Source of the DNA: Streptomyces roseochromogenus subsp. oscitans DS 12.976
Lineage (GTDB): Bacteria; Actinomycetota; Actinomycetes; Streptomycetales; Streptomycetaceae
Reading direction: 5' to 3'
Length of the DNA stretch: 29,965 bases
NCBI RefSeq assembly: GCF_000497445.1
Contig: NZ_CM002285.1
Coordinates: forward strand, 8,421,117-8,451,081
In this document: piece by piece, positions 25,493-29,965 of the stretch
Layout of the letters: every line of letters starts with the position of its first letter
Numbering within the stretch: position 1 is the stretch's first letter
The notes under the pieces: generated by a model
The model's database searches: none
Told to the model about the DNA's origin: nothing
Seen by the model: only the letters and a program-made list of their open reading frames with translations
Translations under genes and position numbers: made by a program

Positions 25493-26273
25493 GACAGGCT
25501 CGGAGGAATCACCGTCGTTCCGGCTCGCGTACGTACCCGGAGTGACGCCCGCCAAATGGGTGAGGATCTGGAACGAGCGCCTGCCGGACATCCCGCTCAC
25601 CCTCGTCCAGGTCCCGGCCGCTCAGGCGCCCGAGGTACTGCGGGCCGGCGAGGCCGACGCGGGGCTCGTACGGCTCCCCGTGGACCGTACGTACTTCAGC
25701 GCGATCCCCCTCTACACCGAGACCACGGTGGTCGTCGTCCCCAAGGACCACCTGATCACGGCCGCGGACGAGGTGACCGTCGCCGACCTCGCCGATGAGG
25801 TGCTCTTCCATCCCCTGGACGACGTCTTCGACTGGGCCGGCCCGCCCGGCGAGCCCGCCTTCGAACGGCCCGCGACGACGCCGGACGCGATCGAACTGGT
25901 GGCCGCGAACGTCGGCCTCCTGGTCGTCCCGCAGTCCCTGGCCCGCCTCTACCACCGCAAGGACCTCACCTACCGCCCGGTCACCGACGCCCCCCAGTCG
26001 AGCATCGCCCTGTCCTGGCCGGAGGAGGCCACCACCGACCTGGTGGAGGACTTCATCGGCATCGTCCGCGGCCGCACGGTCAACAGCACCCGGGGCCGCG
26101 CCAAGTCTCCGGCCGAGCAGAAACAGCAGCGCTCCGAACCGAAGGGCACCCGGCAGAAGCCGGCGGCGAAGGCCACGGGCCGCACCCCCCGCACCCGCGC
26201 GGCGGGAGGCAACACGCGCACAGCGGGTGCCAAGCAGCAGCCCAAGCGGGCCAAACCACGCCGGAGGTCGTAA
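25491..26273 (+). CDS. LysR-type substrate-binding domain protein without HTH
   Basis: 260 residues from GTG 25491. Residues 10-190 have the periplasmic-binding-like effector domain of LysR regulators: FRLAYVPGVTPAKWVRIWNERLPDIPLTLVQVP, then GEADAGLVRLPVDRTYFSAIPLYTETTVVVVPKDH, EVLFHPLDD and IELVAANVGLLVVPQSLARLY. The usual N-terminal winged helix-turn-helix (about 60 residues) is absent, and the upstream frame offers no room for it. Instead the last about 65 residues are a Lys/Arg/Ala-rich tail (KPAAKATGRTPRTRAAGG, QPKRAKPRRRS) resembling the basic tails of histone-like proteins. It may bind DNA nonspecifically or act as a ligand sensor with the divergent DUF5997-like protein. No clear ribosome site is seen; the transcript may be leaderless. 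Confidence 0.8.
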   Translation: MTGSEESPSFRLAYVPGVTPAKWVRIWNERLPDIPLTLVQVPAAQAPEVLRAGEADAGLVRLPVDRTYFSAIPLYTETTVVVVPKDHLITAADEVTVADLADEVLFHPLDDVFDWAGPPGEPAFERPATTPDAIELVAANVGLLVVPQSLARLYHRKDLTYRPVTDAPQSSIALSWPEEATTDLVEDFIGIVRGRTVNSTRGRAKSPAEQKQQRSEPKGTRQKPAAKATGRTPRTRAAGGNTRTAGAKQQPKRAKPRRRS

Positions 26274-26350
26274 GCACCGGAGCGGCGGCTTCAGCGGCGG
26301 CTTCAACCGGATGCCACGCCCCCTACGCCTGCCCGCCTACGCCCGCCCCT

Positions 26351-27814
26351 CTACGCCTCCTGCCGTGCCGCCTCCCGTTTCCGTTCCGCCTGGGGATGCG
26401 CCCGGCGTTCGTGCAGGTCGGCGAAGGCCAGGCAGAGGGCGAGCAGGATGATGGCGACGGAGGTGAGCAGGCCGTACTGGAGCGCGGTCGCGGGGCTGGC
26501 GTGGTTGGCCAGGTGGGCGAAGTACACCGAGCCGACCGCGGCGACACCGGCCGCCGAGCCGATGCGCTGCGCGGTCTGCAGCACCCCGCCCGCCGCTCCG
26601 CCCCGCCGCACGGGCACGAGGGACAGCGTGAGGGTGGTGTTCGGGGAGATGGTCAGGCCGGAGCCGATGCCGGCGACGAGCAGGGGGAACGCGGCCGCCC
26701 AGGCCACGCTCCGCCCCGGAACCCAGTGCACGGCCGCGACGACGCCGAGCATCCCCACCGCCACCGTGCACAGCCCGGCGATCACCAGCTTGCGTCCGAA
26801 GCGCACCACCAGGCGGCCGCCGGCCGCGGCCCCCACCGCCGACCCCGCCGCGAACGGCATGGACGACAGGCCCGCCGCCAGCGCGCCGTAGCCCATGCCG
26901 TTCTGCAGGAACAGCGTGTAGACGAAGAACAGCGTCGTGAAGCCGCCGAAGTACACGAGGCTCAGCAGCGCGCCGAGCGAGAAGGAACGCAGGGCGAAGA
27001 GCCTGAGGTCGACCAGCGGTGCGCGGTCGCGCCGCGCCTGCCGGCGCTCCCACGTCCAGAACGCCACCAGCAGTCCGGCGCCGAGCGGGAGCAGGGCCCA
27101 CTTCAGCCGGCCCTGCCACTGCTGTTCCTGCACCAGAGGCAGCATCAGGGCGAGCACGCCGGAGCCGAGGAGCAGGACGCCCGGCACGTCGAAGCACTCG
27201 CGTTTGCCCGGCGAGCCGGGAGAGCGGGGCAGCAGCCGCAGCCCCGCGCAGAAGACGGCGACACCGATGGGCAGGTTGACGTAGAACACCCAGCGCCAGC
27301 CGTCGGGGCCGCCGGCCGCCTCGATCAGCAGACCGCCCGCCAGCGGTCCGACCGCCGTGGAGATGCCGATCGTGCTGCCCATCAAGCCGAACGCGCGGGC
27401 CCGTTCCGCTCCCTGGAACATCTGCTGGATCAGCGCCGAGGTCTGGGGCGCGATCAGGCCCGCCGACGCCCCCTGGACCAGCCGGAACAGCACCAGCCAG
27501 GTGGCGCCGGTGGACAGCCCGCAGGCCGCCGAGGCGAGCGTGAAGAGCGCGAGCCCGGTCAGGAACGTCTGACGCCGCCCGCGCAGGTCGCCGAGGCGTC
27601 CCGCCGGGACCAGGACCAGACCCAGTGTGAGGGCGTACCCGGACATCACCCACGACAGGTCGGCGGTGCTGGCGCGCAGTCCGCGCTCCATCGAGGGCAG
27701 CGCCACGTTCACGATCGACGTGTCGAGCAACGTCATGAAAGCTGCGGTCAGACAGACGGCGAGCGCTTTCCACCGTCGGTCGGGCCGATCCGGCCCGGCT
27801 CGGTCTGTGGTCAT
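26351..27814 (-). CDS. DHA2-type MFS drug exporter (EmrB/QacA-like)
   Basis: 487 residues with 14 predicted membrane helices. Family motifs are clear: LDTSIVNVALP in helix 1 (from residue 30), motif A GRLGDLRGRRQTF after helix 2, and the antiporter motif GISTAVGPLAGGLLIEAAGG in helix 5. The cytoplasmic C-terminus is short and charged. It is expected to export drugs or metabolites in exchange for protons; substrate cannot be told. The gene is convergent with the LysR-type gene 77 bases away and has no linked regulator of the TetR or MarR type in the window. An 8-base palindrome GTGATCAC lies immediately upstream of the ATG, and no ribosome site is visible. Confidence 0.9.
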   Translation of the reverse strand: MTTDRAGPDRPDRRWKALAVCLTAAFMTLLDTSIVNVALPSMERGLRASTADLSWVMSGYALTLGLVLVPAGRLGDLRGRRQTFLTGLALFTLASAACGLSTGATWLVLFRLVQGASAGLIAPQTSALIQQMFQGAERARAFGLMGSTIGISTAVGPLAGGLLIEAAGGPDGWRWVFYVNLPIGVAVFCAGLRLLPRSPGSPGKRECFDVPGVLLLGSGVLALMLPLVQEQQWQGRLKWALLPLGAGLLVAFWTWERRQARRDRAPLVDLRLFALRSFSLGALLSLVYFGGFTTLFFVYTLFLQNGMGYGALAAGLSSMPFAAGSAVGAAAGGRLVVRFGRKLVIAGLCTVAVGMLGVVAAVHWVPGRSVAWAAAFPLLVAGIGSGLTISPNTTLTLSLVPVRRGGAAGGVLQTAQRIGSAAGVAAVGSVYFAHLANHASPATALQYGLLTSVAIILLALCLAFADLHERRAHPQAERKREAARQEA

Positions 27815-27895
27815 GTGATCACGCTATGCAGCCACCGCGCCCCGCGCACGGCGGGAACTCCCCGCTCACCCCCGCCGACCGGGTACGACAGAGCC

Positions 27896-28202
27896 TCAGG
27901 ACACGTACGACGCCTCCCGCGCCGTCCGCAGCACTGTGCGCCCCTTCCTGCACGCTGTCGGCCACTCACGCGTCCACAGCACCCCCGACGTGCGCGAGCA
28001 GCGCCTCCTTGCTCCGGAAGGGTGCCCCGGCCCACACCGCGTCCTGGAACGTGGTGCCGTCGGACCGGTCGGGGTTGCTGACGCCGGGGTCGAGGCCACC
28101 GGAGACCACCCGGGCGGTGCCGTCGCCGAAGTCCTGTCGGGTACGAATGTTGCCGATCAGACGGATGTCCCGTGGACGTTGCCGCTCAGGCGGGTGTCCC
28201 AC
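27896..28202 (-). pseudogene. Possible frameshifted gene remnant between the MFS and HAD genes
   Basis: This is within a 398-base stretch (27815-28212) that has no intact gene. On the - strand from 28202 a frame reads RLIGNIRTRQDFGDGTARVV, then GTTFQDAVWAGAPFRSKEALLAHVGGAVDA, and stops at 27966. Composition and hydrophobic pattern look like a real protein rather than a shadow frame. In the next frame, immediately after, RKGRTVLRTAREASYVS ends at 27896 and could be the original C-terminus after a frameshift. I do not recognise the family. It may be the end of a larger lost gene. Confidence 0.4.
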
Positions 28203-28212
28203 GGAGCCGTGC

Positions 28213-28761
28213 CTACGCCGCCCGCGCCGTGAACTCCGTCTGGCCGCCGCGCAGCAGCAGGCTCGCGGTGGCGAACTCGGGTGCGTCGGCCTGTGCGGCC
28301 ACGTTCGGGATCGCGAGGCACCGCATACCGGTCGCGCGGGCGGCGGCCGGCCCCGGTGCCGCGTCCTCCAGGACCACGCGGTGCGCGGGATCCGCGCCCA
28401 GCCGCCGGGCCGCCTCCGGGAAGACGTCGGGTGCGGGCTTGCCGTGCGGGACCTCGTCGGCCGAGACCGCCGTGCGCAGGAACACGTCCAGGCCGGTGCC
28501 CGCCAGGATCACGTCGACGGCCTCCGGGGAGGAGCCCGAGGCGACCGCCATCGGCATGCCCTCGCCGGACGGCAGTTCCACGAACTTGCGTATCTTTGGG
28601 TACGCGCGCGTGCGGGCCGGTTCCAGGTAGCGCCGGTTGGCTGCGGCCAGCAGTTCGTCCACCGAGGCGCGCAGGCCGTAGCGCTCCCGCAGGCCGGCCA
28701 CCGTATCCAGGGTGCTGATGCCGACGTAGCTCTCGTGCTCCGCCCGGGAGAAGTCCGGCAC
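28213..28761 (-). pseudogene. HAD-superfamily phosphatase lacking the catalytic N-terminus
   Basis: 182 residues from GTG 28761. The cap domain (YVGISTLDTVAGLRERYGL) and later HAD motifs are present: motif II Ser75 (AVASGSS), motif III Lys108 (HGKPAPD) and motif IV Glu132/Asp133 (VVLEDA). Motif I, the DxD strand with the nucleophilic aspartate that should precede the cap by about 20-30 residues, is missing. Codons just upstream (RRQILAEHG) still look like HAD sequence, but then the frame runs into the end of the intact Lrp-type gene, whose stop is only 32 bases above. A 5' deletion is the simplest reading, so the product should be catalytically dead. Confidence 0.7.
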
Positions 28762-28793
28762 GCCGTGCTCGGCCAGAATCTGCCGGCGGGGCG

Positions 28794-29270
28794 TCAGGTG
28801 CGGACCGCCCGGCCCACCGACTCCACGAGGGGCAGCAGCCGGTACGGGACGCGCTCGCGCAGCGCCACCTCGGTGCGGGTGCGCACCACGCCCGGCAGGC
28901 TGATCAGCTTCTGGATGACATCCTCCAGATGGGCGTTGTCCCGGCCCACCACCCGGGCGAGCAGATCCCCGCCGCCCGTGATCGAGAACGCCTCCACGAT
29001 CTCCGGTACGGCGGCCAGCGCGTCCCCCACGTCGTCCAGGTGGCCCTGGGTGACCTCGATGTGCACGAACGCCAGCACCGGATGGCCCAGCGCGGCGGGG
29101 GAGAGGGAGGGACCGGTGCCGGTGATCACACCGTCCCGTTCCATGCGCTCCAGCCGGGCCTGGAGCGTGCCGCGGGCGACGCCGAGGATCCGGGCGTACT
29201 CGCGCACGCTGGTGCGCGGCTGCTCCAGGAGCAGCCGCAGGATGCGGGTGTCGAGTTCGTCCACGGCCAT
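28794..29270 (-). CDS. Lrp/AsnC-family transcriptional regulator
   Basis: 158 residues from the ATG at 29270 (an alternative TTG at 29288 would add six residues). The N-terminal helix-turn-helix (about 4-55: LDTRILRLLLEQPRTSVREYARILGVARGTLQARLERMERDGVI) is followed by a RAM ligand-binding domain (about 65-150: VLAFVHIEVTQG, FSITGGGDLLARVVGRD, LPGVVRTRTEVALRERVPYRL). Such proteins form octamers or dimers sensing amino acids or related effectors. It is divergent from the FUSC-like gene 230 bases away, and repeated 13-bp elements lie between them, suggesting autoregulation and control of that transporter. Confidence 0.92.
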   Translation of the reverse strand: MAVDELDTRILRLLLEQPRTSVREYARILGVARGTLQARLERMERDGVITGTGPSLSPAALGHPVLAFVHIEVTQGHLDDVGDALAAVPEIVEAFSITGGGDLLARVVGRDNAHLEDVIQKLISLPGVVRTRTEVALRERVPYRLLPLVESVGRAVRT

Positions 29271-29284
29271 GATGGACGACTGTA

Positions 29285-29408
29285 CCAATGGCTCAGCGGA
29301 CGCGCGTCCCCGTATACCGCCCGACCTGGTCCGTTGGCTTTCCGGTCAGCGTGCTGGACCGCGCAATGATGGGCCAATGGCTCAGCAATTCAGACGACAC
29401 TTGAGCCA
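29285..29408. promoter_or_regulatory. Repeated putative Lrp operator elements
   Basis: CCAATGGCTCAGC occurs twice as a perfect 13-bp direct repeat, at 29285-29297 and 29374-29386. The core occurs a third time in inverted orientation as TGAGCCA at 29402-29408. The first copy is 14 bases upstream of the Lrp-type ATG and abuts a TACAGT hexamer that could be its -10 element. The other two lie about 95-130 bases before the FUSC-like start. Spaced multiple sites are typical for Lrp-family regulators. Confidence 0.55.
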
Positions 29409-29500
29409 GTGACCTCGGGGATGCTCTCATGGGCACGTCGATGGCGCTGCGGGTCCCCGCGGCGCCTTTTCTGTGCCGGTGTTCCATGGGGAGGGCAGCA

Positions 29501-29965
29501 GTGCTGAAGAGGATGTTCGTGGCTCCGGACCCGGGCCGGGCGCGGTTGCGCTTCGCCGCGCGGGCCGTCCTCGGCATCGGCCTGGCGGTCACCGTCTGTC
29601 TTCTCGCCGGACACTCCCTCGTCGGCGCGGTCACCGGCGGGCTCGCCGCGCTGCTCACCCTGTTCACCGTCGCCGACCCGACCGTGCGCGGACAGGCGGT
29701 CACCACCGCGCTGCTGCCCGCCGTGGGCGTGCCGGTGCTCGCCGCCGCGGCAGAGCTGCACGCTTTCCCGGTCGCCCGTGACCTGGCCTTCCTGGCCGTC
29801 GTCGGCGCCGGAGTGTACGCGCGCCGCTGGGGTCCGCGCGGGCACAGCCTCGGTGTGTTCGCGTTCATGACCTTCTTCGTGGCCCAGTTCCTGCACGCCA
29901 CCCCGGCGCAGTTGCCCGAGCTGTACGCCGCCGTCCTGCTGTCCGTGCTCAGCGCGGCCGTGGTG
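29501..29965 (+). CDS. FUSC-family membrane protein, 3' partial
   Basis: 155 residues are visible; the frame is open at the right edge. The start is GTG 29501, with GGGGAGGG (29488-29495) at good spacing. After a short basic N-terminus (MLKRMFVAPDPGRARLRFAARA) several hydrophobic helices follow: AVLGIGLAVTVCLLAG, LVGAVTGGLAALLTLFTVAD, AVTTALLPAVGVPVLAAAAEL, LAFLAVVGAGVYARRWGPRG, FAFMTFFVAQFLHATPAQL. The GPRGHSLGVFAFM pattern after the fourth helix is typical of FUSC/aromatic-acid-exporter-like proteins. It probably exports small organic acids or related compounds and is likely controlled by the divergent Lrp-type regulator. Confidence 0.8.
   Translation, partial: MLKRMFVAPDPGRARLRFAARAVLGIGLAVTVCLLAGHSLVGAVTGGLAALLTLFTVADPTVRGQAVTTALLPAVGVPVLAAAAELHAFPVARDLAFLAVVGAGVYARRWGPRGHSLGVFAFMTFFVAQFLHATPAQLPELYAAVLLSVLSAAVV

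Noticed and set aside
24983..25600. 205-residue form of the DUF5997-like protein
   Set aside because: The N-terminal extension (PWPAVRHPPWPGF) is the translation of the 24-bp intergenic repeats and overlaps the divergent gene's start.
26274..26350. Terminator between the LysR-like and MFS genes
   Set aside because: Only short GC-rich direct repeats (cggcggcttca) are present; no stable inverted repeat was found.
26396..28081. 561-codon open frame on the + strand
   Set aside because: His/Gln/Arg/Gly-rich shadow of the MFS transporter, which has clear membrane helices and motifs.
27826..29412. 528-codon open frame on the + strand
   Set aside because: Runs antisense through the HAD remnant and the Lrp gene, no domain pattern, and covers the proposed operator region.

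Overview
The window is chromosomal DNA from an actinomycete, almost certainly Streptomyces. Third-codon positions are nearly all G or C, most genes run at roughly 70% GC or more, GTG/TTG starts are common, and several proteins belong to families typical of Streptomyces (a DUF5997-like protein, DUF6519, AfsR-like NB-ARC/TPR ATPases). No RNA gene, CRISPR array or insertion sequence was seen.

Positions 1-20109 are the distal part of a contractile injection system (CIS, phage-tail-like) operon, all on the + strand and tightly packed with ATGA/GTGA overlaps. It begins inside a very large protein whose 5' end lies outside the window. That protein has a Gln/Gly/Pro-rich and then charged leader, a long stretch of amphipathic and hydrophobic helices, a Lys/Pro/Glu linker and a lower-GC C-terminal domain that I do not recognise. 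I read it as a CIS cargo or toxin. A low-GC 199-residue gene follows and may encode its immunity partner. The baseplate and spike genes come next: CIS_tube-type protein, small LysM protein, gp27/late-control-D-like hub, gp5/V-like spike, PAAR-like tip, gp25 wedge, two large J/gp6-like baseplate proteins (the second with a C-terminal LysM), a tail-protein-I-like protein with a predicted beta-helix, a DUF6519 protein, and an amidase-like peptidoglycan hydrolase. Sheath, tube, cap and AAA+ ATPase genes are not here and are presumably upstream.

An NB-ARC/TPR STAND ATPase (20207-22630) follows 94 bases later on the same strand. Its stop codon interlocks with that of a convergent GT-B-like gene (22623-24314, -). 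The leader of that second gene carries nine perfect copies of a 7-bp repeat and a plausible promoter. Behind it lies a decayed DUF4132 gene start (24452-24864, -).

From 24983 on the content is ordinary Streptomyces chromosome with signs of decay: a DUF5997-like protein divergent from a LysR-type substrate-binding protein without a DNA-binding domain, separated by three 24-bp repeats; a DHA2-type MFS exporter; a possible frameshifted gene remnant; a HAD phosphatase lacking its catalytic N-terminus; and an Lrp/AsnC regulator divergent from a FUSC-like membrane protein cut by the window end. The Lrp/FUSC intergenic region holds repeated 13-bp elements that look like operators.
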